A stretch of 64,000 bases of DNA from Pseudomonas huaxiensis (GCF_003231275.1 NZ_QKVL01000017.1:61243-125242), one strand, 5' to 3'; numbered from the stretch's first letter, positions 8,709 to 17,834 are shown. Numbers and translations: made by a program. Notes: generated by a model not told the origin, from the sequence alone.

Positions 8709-10808
8709 CTAAAATCCGCTTTCTCGTACCCCTAAAGCGGCCAGTCGTCGCCATGCGGATCCCAATAGCGACATGGCCTCTCCGTCCAGCACCACAAGGC
8801 CCCGCTGCGGGTGCGACACGTGCTGTGGAGCACCCTTTTCAAGCTCGAAACGCACACCGTATTGCGCCTCCAGCGGCTGCGCCCGCTTCTCTTCATCACG
8901 GCGCACGGCAATTGGTCCGTGGTGATCGGACACCAGCGCTTCCTGGTCGATATAGGAGACGCCATTGGCGTCGACATCTTTAAGGCTCACCGCAAGGGAA
9001 TCACGCAGCACGTCATCGGCAACGAAATGCCCGCGGGTACCCGGCTCCACACGCCATAGATCAGCTTCGGCAAGATAGCCACGCAAACGCAGCCCGCCTT
9101 CGGCGACCTGAGCCAGCGGCAAATCCACCGCAACCCAACGACCCGGCGCGAGGTTTTCCGCCAGATCGCGCACTACGCCGGCATGCGGAGCGCGCAGGCT
9201 CAGGCGTTCGCGCTGGGCGGCGAGACCGCGATATTCGGCAACTGCCTCGGCCAGGCGTTGTTCGAGAATACCGCTGTCAGCCGCAGTGGCACTGCGACCC
9301 GACTGACGGCGCAGTTGCAATTGCAGGATCTCGATCTCGCGGCGAGTGATGCTCATGCGCGAGGCGAGGTCCGGTGAGTCCAGTTCGATCAGCACCTGAT
9401 TCTCGGCCACCTGCTGGCCATCCTTCACCAGCACCTGACGAATCCGCGCCGCCGCCGGTGCATGCAGCCCACTGACCCGCGACGCCTCAAGCATCGCCGG
9501 CACCTCCACGCCACTGCGCCAAGGCACCAGCAGCACCGCCAACAGGGCCAGCAGCCCGATGCCGAGCACCAGCACCTTGCGCGGCTGGGCCTTGTCGCGG
9601 TGTTTCCACCAGTGCTCCCACTCGCGCCAGATCGGCAAACCGATGAACCACACCAGTTCCACCATCATCAGGAAGATGCCGAGCACCTTGAAGAACAGGT
9701 GATAGACCGCCAGGGCGATACCGAAGAACAGTACCGCGCGCCAGATCCACGAGGCGTAGCCCCAGAACAGCAGACGCTTGCGCAGCACCGGCGACCAGCG
9801 CTCGGGCGGTGGTTCGCCGTAGCCGAACAGGCGCTCGCGCAGGTGCCAGCGGCACAGGGCGAAACCGCGACTCTGCAAGTTATCGACGCCCCACAGATCA
9901 CTGAGCAGGAAATATCCGTCGAAGCGCATCAGCGGGTTGACGTTGATCGCCAGGGTGGTGATCCAGGTGGCACTGGCCAGCATGAACGCCGCCGTGCGCC
10001 CTGCCCCGTCCGGCAGCAACGACCAGGCAAGCAAGGCGATACAGGCCAGCAGCAGTTCGGCCAGCACGCCACCGGCGCCGATCAGCAGCCGGGTACGCCG
10101 GTCCTGCACGCGCCAGGCATCGCTGACATCGGTGTAGAGCATCGGCAGCAATACCATGAATGCCACGCCCATGCTCGGCACCCGGCACCCGGCGCGCTTG
10201 GCCATGTAGGCATGGCCGAATTCATGACAGAGCTTGGCAAAGCCCAGAGCGATAGCAAAGGCCGCCATGCCGCCCAGGCTGAGCAGGTGCGGGAAGGTCG
10301 CAAGGAAGCGCTCCCAGTCACGCATCACCAGGAAGATACCCAGCAGCAACACGGTCGGCAGACCGAAGCGCAACAGGTTCGGGCCGAAACGTTCCAGCCA
10401 CGGCCAGGTGCGATTGAGGAAAGCGTCCGGCCGCCACAGCGGAATACGGAAGAACAGGTATTTGTGCAGGAGTTGCGTCCACAGGCCCTGACGCTGGCTG
10501 GCCGCCTTGGCCTCGTAGCCGGCCCGTTGCTCGGCGTCGCTGGCGCTGATCAGGTCATGCCCACGGAGAAAGCGCAGTAGCTCCTCCACCGCTTGCGGTC
10601 CAATCGGTGCGCCGGGTTCGGCGTTGGCCGCGTTGAGCACCCGCATCGGGTCGCCCAGTGCCCAGTGGCGCAACAGCCGCATGGCCGGCGCGCCCAGCTT
10701 GAAATACTTGCCACGCAGCGGGTCGGCGAGGGTCCATTGCGGTGAACCGTCGAGCCCCGGCGCACCTGCCGAAAGCTGCAGGTCGGCACGCAGCGCCGGC
10801 AACATCAC
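8709..10808 (-). CDS. M50 site-2-protease-like membrane protein fused to a HlyD-type domain
   Basis: The protein has 699 residues. About residues 25-90 resemble a PqqD-like winged segment. A polytopic membrane region (about 145-420) follows, with the M50 zinc motif HEFGH at 195-199 and a distal NPLMRFDG motif near 290-298 that supplies the third ligand. The C-terminal part (about 430-690) is a periplasmic HlyD/biotinyl-lipoyl hybrid with coiled-coil arms. Such fusions are annotated as peptide zinc metalloproteases or efflux adaptors. The start overlaps the stop of the GAF-HlyD gene by 4 bp, so all three genes form one coupled unit. No ABC or RND transporter is encoded with them. I infer an export or processing role in the envelope, perhaps for the giant surface protein nearby, but this is unproven. 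Confidence 0.85.
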   Translation of the reverse strand: MMLPALRADLQLSAGAPGLDGSPQWTLADPLRGKYFKLGAPAMRLLRHWALGDPMRVLNAANAEPGAPIGPQAVEELLRFLRGHDLISASDAEQRAGYEAKAASQRQGLWTQLLHKYLFFRIPLWRPDAFLNRTWPWLERFGPNLLRFGLPTVLLLGIFLVMRDWERFLATFPHLLSLGGMAAFAIALGFAKLCHEFGHAYMAKRAGCRVPSMGVAFMVLLPMLYTDVSDAWRVQDRRTRLLIGAGGVLAELLLACIALLAWSLLPDGAGRTAAFMLASATWITTLAINVNPLMRFDGYFLLSDLWGVDNLQSRGFALCRWHLRERLFGYGEPPPERWSPVLRKRLLFWGYASWIWRAVLFFGIALAVYHLFFKVLGIFLMMVELVWFIGLPIWREWEHWWKHRDKAQPRKVLVLGIGLLALLAVLLVPWRSGVEVPAMLEASRVSGLHAPAAARIRQVLVKDGQQVAENQVLIELDSPDLASRMSITRREIEILQLQLRRQSGRSATAADSGILEQRLAEAVAEYRGLAAQRERLSLRAPHAGVVRDLAENLAPGRWVAVDLPLAQVAEGGLRLRGYLAEADLWRVEPGTRGHFVADDVLRDSLAVSLKDVDANGVSYIDQEALVSDHHGPIAVRRDEEKRAQPLEAQYGVRFELEKGAPQHVSHPQRGLVVLDGEAMSLLGSAWRRLAALGVRESGF

Positions 10809-12124
10809 AGGCCCACCGCCTGACGCAGGGCCGCCAGCGGCCGGCGCAACAGGTACAGCGCCAGCGGCGCGCGGTCACCGAAGACCTTGGCCGTACCACG
10901 CAAACCGATACGCGGCGGAGCGGCGTCGAAGGCGGCATCGAGGCGGTAGGCCAGTTGCCCGGCCGAGGTGCTTTGCGCCTGGTACGCCGCGCGCTCGAGG
11001 GTCGCGCTGTGGCGGTGCAGCGGGTCGCTGTCGAGGAACAGCGCCACTTCGGCGCCCTGCTCCAGGCCGATGGCATCGGCCACCGGCAGCTCGATACGCA
11101 ACTCGGCCTGGGCCGGGTCAGCGATTTCCAGCAGACGCTCGCCGGTGCGCACCGGTTTGCCGGTCCAGCGCTGGGCGTCGGCGAACACCGCGATGCCATC
11201 ACGTTCGGCGCGCACTTCTGTGCGCGCCAGCAGGTCGCGGGCATAGTCACGTTCAGCGCGTTTCTGTTCGACGCGGGCGGCCAGCAGGTCCAGTCGGGCA
11301 CTGGAATCGGCATCGGAAAACGCCCGTTGGGTGTTGGCCTTGAGTTCGGCCTCGGCAACCCCGAGGGTACGCTCGGCAACATCAGCCTGGGCCTTGAGGC
11401 TGGTGGCGTCGAAGCGCACCAGCACCTCGCCGGCCTTCACCGGCTGGTTGGGCTTGACCAGAAACTCCGCGACCACGCCGTCCAGCGGCGCGGCCACCAC
11501 CTGACCGTTGCGCGGCACCACTTCGGCCGGCGCCAGCACCGATTGACGCACCGGCACCAGCAACACCAGCAACAACGCGCCGGCAAGCGCCCAGCGGGTC
11601 TTCGCCGGCCAGCGCAGACGCCACGGCTTGCCCGGCTGCAACGCGCGCCAGGCGTGGCTGTAGCAATCGCCCAACTGCGCCAGCAACGCTTGTTCGGCAT
11701 CATTCCAGGGATTGTCGCGGGCCAGCCAGAGGCCGCCGAACACTTCGCCTTCGCGGTTTTTCAGCGGCAGCCAGAACGCATGCGGCGCCGACAGTGCCTG
11801 CCAGTCGTCGCGACTGGCCTGGTCGAGGTCTTGCGGTGGCACTACGCCTGGCAGGGCAAAACGCTCACCCGCTGCCAGCCGCGAGGCAACACGCTCGATA
11901 AACACCACGAACGGCGCATTCGGCTCGACCGCGCTGATGCCGGTCAGGGCGCGGACCTTGCCGGTGATCAGCAACGCCGCGTGACGGAAACCGAACAGCG
12001 CCTGGCTGTCATTGACCATGCTGAACGACAGCACCTCCACCGAAGCGGCGGCGCGGGCCTGCCGTTCCAGCTTCAGGTAATGCGCCAGAAGCTGTTCAAG
12101 CGCACCGGGAACGGGCGCGTTCAT
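10805..12124 (-). CDS. GAF-like domain fused to HlyD-family membrane adaptor
   Basis: The 439-residue product begins with a soluble part (about 1-175) that reads like a degenerate GAF domain (LSFSMVNDSQALFGFRHAALL, then FWLPLKNREGEVFGGLWLARD). A single membrane segment near residue 190 (WALAGALLLVLLVPV) is followed by a HlyD-type periplasmic adaptor with lipoyl half-motifs (VVPRNGQVVAAPLDGVV and PNQPVKAGEVLVRFD). The layout puts a possible ligand-sensing domain in the cytoplasm and the adaptor in the periplasm. Start and stop overlap both neighbours by 4 bp (ATGA), so the three proteins are probably made in fixed ratio and form one complex. Confidence 0.85.
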   Translation of the reverse strand: MNAPVPGALEQLLAHYLKLERQARAAASVEVLSFSMVNDSQALFGFRHAALLITGKVRALTGISAVEPNAPFVVFIERVASRLAAGERFALPGVVPPQDLDQASRDDWQALSAPHAFWLPLKNREGEVFGGLWLARDNPWNDAEQALLAQLGDCYSHAWRALQPGKPWRLRWPAKTRWALAGALLLVLLVPVRQSVLAPAEVVPRNGQVVAAPLDGVVAEFLVKPNQPVKAGEVLVRFDATSLKAQADVAERTLGVAEAELKANTQRAFSDADSSARLDLLAARVEQKRAERDYARDLLARTEVRAERDGIAVFADAQRWTGKPVRTGERLLEIADPAQAELRIELPVADAIGLEQGAEVALFLDSDPLHRHSATLERAAYQAQSTSAGQLAYRLDAAFDAAPPRIGLRGTAKVFGDRAPLALYLLRRPLAALRQAVGL

Positions 12125-12882
12125 TGCGGCTCCGCGAAGTGCGCGGTGCCGCTCATCCCGGCCAGCAGGCCTGGGGTATTGGCCGGGACGCTGCCGATCA
12201 GCAACAGGGTCTGGCTGCCCTCATCGATGCGCGCGCCGAGGCGCTTGACCACGGCATTGATCGGCGTGCCGGTTTCATCGGGTACGAAGCTGAACGTCTG
12301 TTCGGGTTTGAGTTTGCCGAGCCAGCGCGACGGCACCAGCAAATGGATCTCCAGGGAGCGGTTGTCGACGATTTCCAGCAGTGGCGTGCCGCTGGCAACG
12401 CTCTCGTGCGCCTGGACCCGGCGCACCACGACCTGACCGTCGAACGGTGCTTTCACCTGACAACGCTGGACTTGCACCTGATACACCTGGGACTCGGCCT
12501 GGGCCTGAGCCTGACGGGCTTCGGCGAGGGCCACTTCGAAGCGGCCGACCGAGTTGAGGGCCGCCAGTTGCTGCTTGTTGCGCAACTCTTCACGGGCGGC
12601 GCGCACTGCAGCGCCGGAAGCGTTGGCCTGGGCCTGGTAGGCGCTGCAGTCGAAACGCACCAGTACGTCACCCTTGCTGAACGACTGGCCTTCGGCGAAC
12701 GGAATGTCGGTAACACGGCCGGGCAACTCGCTGGCCAGCACCGCCTGGGAGCGGGCACGCAGCACGCCGCGAACCTCGCTGGCGGTGGAAGTGGCGCCCT
12801 CGAGCAAGGGATCGCTCTCGGTCGCGGCCTGCGCCACGCCACTGATCAGGGCCAAAACCGCCCACCACGCTACCTGCTTCAT
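12121..12882 (-). CDS. Periplasmic HlyD/MFP adaptor subunit
   Basis: I start the protein at ATG 12882 (253 residues), preceded by AGGA. An upstream in-frame ATG would add 57 residues of non-protein-like sequence. From 12882 the N-terminus is a clean signal peptide (MKQVAWWAVLALISGVAQAA). The rest is a membrane-fusion adaptor: a lipoyl half (LASELPGRVTDIPFAEGQSF), a helical hairpin rich in Ala/Gln, the second lipoyl half (VKAPFDGQVVVRRVQAHESV), and a beta-barrel domain. It is the first gene of the M50/HlyD operon and would sit in the periplasm, bridging the two inner-membrane partners to an outer-membrane channel not present here. Confidence 0.88.
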   Translation of the reverse strand: MKQVAWWAVLALISGVAQAATESDPLLEGATSTASEVRGVLRARSQAVLASELPGRVTDIPFAEGQSFSKGDVLVRFDCSAYQAQANASGAAVRAAREELRNKQQLAALNSVGRFEVALAEARQAQAQAESQVYQVQVQRCQVKAPFDGQVVVRRVQAHESVASGTPLLEIVDNRSLEIHLLVPSRWLGKLKPEQTFSFVPDETGTPINAVVKRLGARIDEGSQTLLLIGSVPANTPGLLAGMSGTAHFAEPQ

Positions 12883-12959
12883 CTCGCTACATCCTGTAAA
12901 GGTTTGGAATGTTTCAGTTTGAGTATCGGCTGATATGCACCGAACCTGACCACCGTTGG

Positions 12960-13292
12960 TCAGCGTCGGCGGTAGCTCTTCTTGCCACCGGGAGTGAGGC
13001 AGTAGACACCGCCACGCGGCCCGGTGCAGTAGGCGCCCGAGCCACAGCCGCATTCACTGCTGGCGTCCAGCAATGGCCGGGCCACAGCAGAGGAGCCACG
13101 TCCACCCGTGTAGGCGGCGCAGCTTTTTTTCGAGGCACTGATGGAACCGTCGTTACACAGGAAGGCATCACCATCGCAGCCAGCAATTCCACCCTTGCGT
13201 CCGGAGCAAGGCGTGTTGCCGGCCGAGGCACTGGTGGCTGCGAGTATCAGCAGCAACGTTGGGGCAATCAGACGAATCGAGAACTGCGTCAC
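12960..13292 (-). CDS. Small secreted cysteine-rich protein
   Basis: This is a 110-residue protein with a signal peptide ending near SASAG. The mature part has eight cysteines in motifs such as CSGRKGGIAGC, ECGCGSGAYC and GGVYCLTPGGK, suggesting disulphide-linked loops in the periplasm or outside the cell. It ends with a basic tail (KKSYRRR). I do not recognise a characterised family; similar Gly/Cys-rich secreted proteins are annotated hypothetical in pseudomonads. It lies 77 bp upstream of the HlyD operon on the same strand and could share its transcript. Confidence 0.75.
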   Translation of the reverse strand: MTQFSIRLIAPTLLLILAATSASAGNTPCSGRKGGIAGCDGDAFLCNDGSISASKKSCAAYTGGRGSSAVARPLLDASSECGCGSGAYCTGPRGGVYCLTPGGKKSYRRR

Positions 13293-13473
13293 AAAAACCG
13301 CCCTCCACGAAGTGGCCGGATGCTATCAACCTTTTTCTGATCGAGGAAGTGGTCTACCGAGGGGGCTTGATGAAATTTGTGCGGTGGTTGCGAGGGATCG
13401 CTCGGAAGCGTGCGGTCAAGCGGACACCGCGTGAAACCGTGTCCGTTGCGGAGCGTGTTGCGGGGCGTATCGG

Positions 13474-13896
13474 TTAGCGATTGCTGTTCCGGGTGTCCTG
13501 ACCGCCGTAGCTGTTGGAGCGGCTGGTGGAGCTGGAGCCATCGCTGTTGCGAGTGTCCTGGCCGCCATAACTGTTGGAGCGGCTGTTGGACGACTCGCCA
13601 TTGCTGTAACGGGTGTCCTGGCCACCGTAGCTGTTGGCGCGGCTGCTGGAACTGCTGCCATCGCTGAAGCGGGTTTCCTGGCCGCCATAGCTATTCGAGC
13701 GACTGGTGGAGGAACGGCCGTCGCTGTAGCGCGTGTCCTGGCCGCCGTAACTGTTGGAACGGCTGGTCGACGTGGTGCCATCGTCGTACCGGCAGTCTTG
13801 TCCGCCGTAGCTGTTCGAGCGGCAGTTATCAGCCTGCGCGTAAGACAGCGGCAAGAGCAGCAGGAGAGAACCCAACAGGGCAGTTTTGATCTTCAT
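13474..13896 (-). CDS. Secreted protein made of 20-residue SNSYGGQD repeats
   Basis: Starting at ATG 13896, which has AAGGAC upstream, the product is 140 residues: a signal peptide (MKIKTALLGSLLLLLPLSYA) and then five full and one partial copy of a 20-residue unit, core R-S-N-S-Y-G-G-Q-(D/E). Between cores lies a short variable S/D/G-rich stretch. Two cysteines occur only at the N-terminal end (DNC and QDC). The composition (Ser, Gly, Asn, Tyr, Asp, Arg) suggests an extended or amyloid-like surface polymer, somewhat like curlin repeats, but without the Gln/Asn spacing of CsgA. No function is known to me. Confidence 0.82.
   Translation of the reverse strand: MKIKTALLGSLLLLLPLSYAQADNCRSNSYGGQDCRYDDGTTSTSRSNSYGGQDTRYSDGRSSTSRSNSYGGQETRFSDGSSSSSRANSYGGQDTRYSNGESSNSRSNSYGGQDTRNSDGSSSTSRSNSYGGQDTRNSNR
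13501..13815. repeat. 60-bp tandem repeat array inside the SNSYGGQD gene
   Basis: The unit has a period of exactly 60 bp, about 5.3 copies here, each beginning near GCCGCCGTAGCTGTTGGAGC on the plus strand. Copies differ mainly at synonymous or Ser/Asn/Asp codons. A multiple of three keeps the frame, so copy number can change without breaking the gene. Confidence 0.9.
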
Positions 13897-14129
13897 GAGA
13901 GTCCTTGCGGTAAGTCGGAATTGCACGGACGGAGCTGCAGTACAACACCCACGGCGTCCGAGACGTGGCAGCTTGCCATTACAGACTGGCAATATCGAAA
14001 CTTGTTGCAGTACCCGCGCAAATATTTTCCCTCAAGAGGCCGCGCGCCCCTCCAGACAGAGCGCTTGCGCAACGCAGCAACGAAGCCGAATCTGCTTTAA
14101 TACGCCCTTTTTTCAAGGCCCCACCGCAC

Positions 14130-15443
14130 ATGTCCGCATCGCCCCTGCACGTCCTGGTCATTGGTTATGCCTGGCCCGAGCCGACCTCCCCGGCCGCCGG
14201 CGGACACATGATGCAGATCCTCGAAAGTTTCCTGGCCCACGGCTGGCGCATCACCTTCAGCAGCCCCGCAGCGATCGGCAAGCACAAGGCCGACCTCGCC
14301 AGCCTGGGCATCGGCGAGCAGGTCATTGAACTGAACGGCGACAGCTTCGAGCGTTTCGTCAGCGAACTGGCACCTGACGTGGTGCTGTTCGACCGCTTCA
14401 TGATGGAAGAGCAATTTGGCTGGCGCGTGGAGAAACACTGCCCGGACGCCCTGCGCGTGCTGGAGACTTCCGAGCTGCAGAGCCTGCGCGAAGCGCGTCA
14501 TGTCCTGCTGCGCCGGCGCCTGACGCATGGCCTGGACCCCAACGATTTCCGCGAACTGTTCGCCACCTCCGGCCCCGACCTCTACCGGCAGATGGCGCCG
14601 ACCGACCTGACCCAGCGCGAACTCGCAGCGATCTACCGCTGCGATTTGAGCCTGATGATCTCCGACGTGGAGATCAACCTGCTGGTCAACGGCTTCGGCG
14701 TGCCGCCGGACCTGCTGCACTGGTGCCCGTTGATGCTGCAGGTGCCGAGCACTGCGCCGCGACCGTTTGCCGAGCGCGCGCATTTCATCAGCATCGGCAA
14801 CTTGCGCCATGCGCCGGACTGGGACGCGGTGCTGTGGATGAAGCACAACATCTGGCCGATGATCCGCCGCCGCCTGCCCGATGCGCAGTTGCACATCTAC
14901 GGCGCCTACGCCCCAGCCAAGGCCGCTGCGCTGCATAGCGTCGAGGACGGTTTCCTGATGTTTGAGCGCGCCGACGATGCGCTGGAGGTGATGGGCAAGG
15001 CGCGGGTGTGTCTGGCGCCGCTACGTTTCGGCGCCGGGATCAAGAGCGAGCTCACCGATGCCCTGCAGGTCGGCACGCCGAGCGTGACCACGCCGATCGG
15101 CACCGAAGCCATGCACGGCGCCCTGCCCTGGCCCGGCCTGGTGTCCGGCACTGCCGAGGGCCTGGTCGAAGCCGCGGCCAGCCTGTACAGCGACGAAGCG
15201 CGCTGGAACCAGGCCCAACGCGATACCCGCCAATTGCTCGGCGCCCGTTACGACCGACGCTGGCATAGCCAGACCCTGGTCGAGCGTATCGAGCAGACCC
15301 TGCAGGACCTGCCGGCCCAGCGTCTGTACAACTTCACCGGGGCGATGTTGCGTCATCACCAGCACAAGAACGCCCAGTACCTGGAACAGTGGCTCGAAGC
15401 GAAGAACCGGCTTACTGACGACGCAGCAGATAAGTGTCCATGA
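14130..15443 (+). CDS. Glycosyltransferase, GT4-like fold
   Basis: The 437-residue protein (start ATG 14130, MSASPLHVLVIGYAWPEP) has a GT-B layout: an N-terminal domain with a Gly-rich loop (TSPAAGGHMMQILESF), and a C-terminal nucleotide-sugar domain with FISIGNLRHAPDWDAVLWM and ARVCLAPLRFGAGIKSELTD, the acidic E-x7-type loop region of family 4 enzymes. It should transfer a sugar in the cytoplasm to a glycan or protein. No other glycan genes flank it. The last 32 bp overlap the end of cobF on the opposite strand. A longer in-frame start exists at 13965 but adds poor-quality sequence. Confidence 0.85.
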   Translation: MSASPLHVLVIGYAWPEPTSPAAGGHMMQILESFLAHGWRITFSSPAAIGKHKADLASLGIGEQVIELNGDSFERFVSELAPDVVLFDRFMMEEQFGWRVEKHCPDALRVLETSELQSLREARHVLLRRRLTHGLDPNDFRELFATSGPDLYRQMAPTDLTQRELAAIYRCDLSLMISDVEINLLVNGFGVPPDLLHWCPLMLQVPSTAPRPFAERAHFISIGNLRHAPDWDAVLWMKHNIWPMIRRRLPDAQLHIYGAYAPAKAAALHSVEDGFLMFERADDALEVMGKARVCLAPLRFGAGIKSELTDALQVGTPSVTTPIGTEAMHGALPWPGLVSGTAEGLVEAAASLYSDEARWNQAQRDTRQLLGARYDRRWHSQTLVERIEQTLQDLPAQRLYNFTGAMLRHHQHKNAQYLEQWLEAKNRLTDDAADKCP

Positions 15444-16149
15444 TCCAGCCCTTGCGCGCCCTCGCCTGCTCCCGGGCGGCGAGGATCTGCGCCTTGACCG
15501 TCGAAAGCGCTCCGCTGATGAGAATTTCGTCGGGACTGCCCAGGTAGGCGCCCCAATAGATGTGCAGGTCCGGGTCGTCCAGCTCGGCGAAAGCGCACTT
15601 GCCGTCCAGCATCACCACCACGTTGTCGATCCTTGGCACATCGACCAGTCGTCTTCCGGGAAGAATCTGCAGTGGCTCGCCAATGCGGTTGAGCGCAATC
15701 CGGTGGCGGGCGGCCAGGGCCTGCACGCTGCTGATGCCGGGAATCACTTCAAGGCTGAAGGACTCGCCTTCCACCAATTCCAGAATACGCAGCGTGCTGT
15801 CGTACAGCCCCGGCTCACCCCAGAGCAGGAAAGCGCCGCATTCTCCGTCGCCCAGTTCGTCGGCCAGCAGCCGGCCGTAAAGCGCGGCGCGCTGCTGGTG
15901 CCAGTCGCGCACGGCGCCGACATAATCGGCCGCCTCGCCATCGCGGCGCGGGTCTTCGACCTGCACGAGCCGGTACGGGCGGGTCACCCACTGCTCGAGC
16001 ATCCGCTTGCGCAGGTGCAGCATGTCGTCGTTGCTCTGGTGCTTGTCCAGCACGAAGAAGACATCGGCACGGTTCAGCGCATCGATGGCTTCAAGGGTGA
16101 TCTGCCGCGGATTGCCCGGGCCGATTCCGATCAACAGCAGGTGTTTCAT
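15412..16149 (-). CDS. cobF: Precorrin-6A synthase (deacetylating)
   Basis: The 245-residue product opens with KHLLLIGIGPGNPRQITLEA, the SAM-binding signature of tetrapyrrole methylases, and continues with FLLWGEPGLYDSTLRILE and EVIPGISSVQALAARHRIAL, matching CobF. This enzyme methylates C1 of precorrin-5 and releases acetate in the aerobic cobalamin pathway. GGAG lies upstream of ATG 16149. It stands apart from other cob genes, as commonly seen for cobF in Pseudomonas. It is convergent with the glycosyltransferase (32-bp overlap). Confidence 0.9.
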   Translation of the reverse strand: MKHLLLIGIGPGNPRQITLEAIDALNRADVFFVLDKHQSNDDMLHLRKRMLEQWVTRPYRLVQVEDPRRDGEAADYVGAVRDWHQQRAALYGRLLADELGDGECGAFLLWGEPGLYDSTLRILELVEGESFSLEVIPGISSVQALAARHRIALNRIGEPLQILPGRRLVDVPRIDNVVVMLDGKCAFAELDDPDLHIYWGAYLGSPDEILISGALSTVKAQILAAREQARARKGWIMDTYLLRRQ

Positions 16150-16202
16150 GGGTAAAGACTCCCGATGTGCGCCGGCTCATTGTCGGCGCAGCCGGGCGGG
16201 TT

Positions 16203-17492
16203 TTACCAGATCGAGAAGTTGTAGCTGACGATCACCCGGGTTTCATCCATGTCGCGGGCGAACCTCTCGTAGTTGCTGCGATATGTGGAATTGCGCAAGC
16301 GCACGCTGACATCCTTGAACGTGCCGCTTTGCACCTTGTACTTGAACTCGGTGTCGCGCTCCCATTCCTTGCCCTCGGCCAGGCTGCCGGGAACCCTGAC
16401 GTGATCGCCGTTGATATAGCGGGTGAGGAAGGTCAGGCCATTCAGGCCCAAAGCCTTGAAGTCATAGTCATAGCGCAGTTGCCAGGAGCGCTCCTGCGCG
16501 GCGGCGAAATCGTTGACCTGGGCATAGTTGACCAGGTGCGGGTTGCTGCCATCCAGGTACGGCATGGCGCTGTCGCCGTACATGCGCTGCCAGCCGACGC
16601 TGAACGTGTGCCCGCCCAGGCCGTAGCCGAGCATGCCGCTGAACGCGCGGTGGTCGATCTCGCCCGCGCGGGCCCGGCCGATATCGTCACTCTTGATCAG
16701 GCGCAGGTCGGCGGAAACGCTGCCGAGCGCCAGCGGCTGGCTGGCGGTGAAGCCCAGGAAGTGCTGGCGGTAGATATTTTCCAGCTTCGCAACCTGGTAC
16801 TGCGCAGTGACGCGCTCGTTGATCCGGTAATCCAGGCCGGCCAGGTCGAAGTGATCAGCGGTGGTGTCGCAGGCATAGCGCTTGTTCTTGCAGTGCACGC
16901 GGATGTCCTGGGCATCGGTAGAGTCGCGGGCCGTGTATTTGTCCAGGCGCATCAGGCTCAAGCGCAGGTCACTGACTTCCTCGGACGTCAGTGACGCGCC
17001 ATGGAACATCGTCGGCAACAAACGCCCGTCGTTGTACTTGAGCAGCGGTATGTCCGGCAGCATCGCGCCATATTTCAACAGCGTTTTCGAATACCGAACT
17101 TTGCCGGTCAGACCAAGCTTGGCGTATTGATCCACTGACTGGCGCGGCTCATGTCCACGGGAAGGCAACAGCCCACTGTTGCTGTCGGCAGGACTCGAAT
17201 CCAGTTTGAAGCCATACATGCCCAGCGCATCTACACCGAAGCCAAGCGGCCCGTCGGTATAACCGGACTGAATATTCAGAACAAAACCTTGTGCCCATTC
17301 CTCGCGTTTCGACGCACCTTGCGCGGAACTGCCATGGCCGTCGCGAAAGTCGCGATTGAAGTAAACATTACGTGTTTCCACACGTGCACTGCTGTCTTCG
17401 AAAAAACCACCGGCGTGCGCCGAAACACTGACGAGCAAACCCGCCAGGCCGCACAAATGGCGCCCGGAAGAGCAAGAAAGAGGGACAAACAT
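16203..17492 (-). CDS. OprD-family outer-membrane porin
   Basis: From ATG 17492 the product is 429 residues with a signal peptide (LCGLAGLLVSVSAHA). It then has the OprD hallmark start GGFFEDSSARVETRNVYFNRDFRD, the WAQGFVLNIQSGYTDGPLGFGVDALGM strand region, and the closing SYNFSIW with C-terminal Trp. These 18-stranded porins take up amino acids or organic acids. A pair of cysteines (VHCKNKRYACDT) lies in a predicted loop. The ribosome site before this start is weak, but the upstream in-frame start would bury the signal peptide behind 41 extra residues. The substrate is unknown; the neighbouring cobF and mvaU give no hint. Confidence 0.9.
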   Translation of the reverse strand: MFVPLSCSSGRHLCGLAGLLVSVSAHAGGFFEDSSARVETRNVYFNRDFRDGHGSSAQGASKREEWAQGFVLNIQSGYTDGPLGFGVDALGMYGFKLDSSPADSNSGLLPSRGHEPRQSVDQYAKLGLTGKVRYSKTLLKYGAMLPDIPLLKYNDGRLLPTMFHGASLTSEEVSDLRLSLMRLDKYTARDSTDAQDIRVHCKNKRYACDTTADHFDLAGLDYRINERVTAQYQVAKLENIYRQHFLGFTASQPLALGSVSADLRLIKSDDIGRARAGEIDHRAFSGMLGYGLGGHTFSVGWQRMYGDSAMPYLDGSNPHLVNYAQVNDFAAAQERSWQLRYDYDFKALGLNGLTFLTRYINGDHVRVPGSLAEGKEWERDTEFKYKVQSGTFKDVSVRLRNSTYRSNYERFARDMDETRVIVSYNFSIW

Positions 17493-17834
17493 GAGCAACA
17501 GGCAATCCGAATAAAGGCGAAAAACGGCCCCGCGCCAAGCACGCGGAGCCCTGCACCGCCGCACCCACTCGCGCGACGCTCGCAAATTATCGGCAAGCGC
17601 TCTGGCCCGGCCCATTGGACCATGGTCGAAGGCCCTCGCCAGACACCTTCGTTACTTCAACCAGCCACCGAACATTATCAAGTTTGAAAGTTCCATGAAC
17701 GCGACCGTAAAAGTTCACTGTTAGTCCGTGGGCAATTGGCTACACTGTTAAGCATGCTGTTAGTACAGCCCCTGGTCGTTGTGTTATTTGCGTTCATCGC
17801 AGTACGCAACACCGTCGATATAGGAGTGGTTACC
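17493..17834. promoter_or_regulatory. Divergent intergenic region, OprD porin / mvaU
   Basis: These 342 bp separate the porin (leftward) from mvaU (rightward). The 100 bp just before mvaU are noticeably more AT-rich than the flanks and contain a TACACT box at 17741. Promoters for both genes should be here, but I cannot place start sites. The in-frame ATGs upstream of mvaU encode a hydrophobic stretch absent from MvaT/MvaU proteins. Confidence 0.5.

Noticed and set aside
9462..12436. Plus-strand frames of 372 and 564 codons
   Set aside because: Antisense to the HlyD/M50 genes, Gln/His/Arg-rich and without motifs.
13501..13815. Possible CRISPR array
   Set aside because: The 60-bp units are direct in-frame coding repeats of a secreted protein, without unique spacers of constant length.
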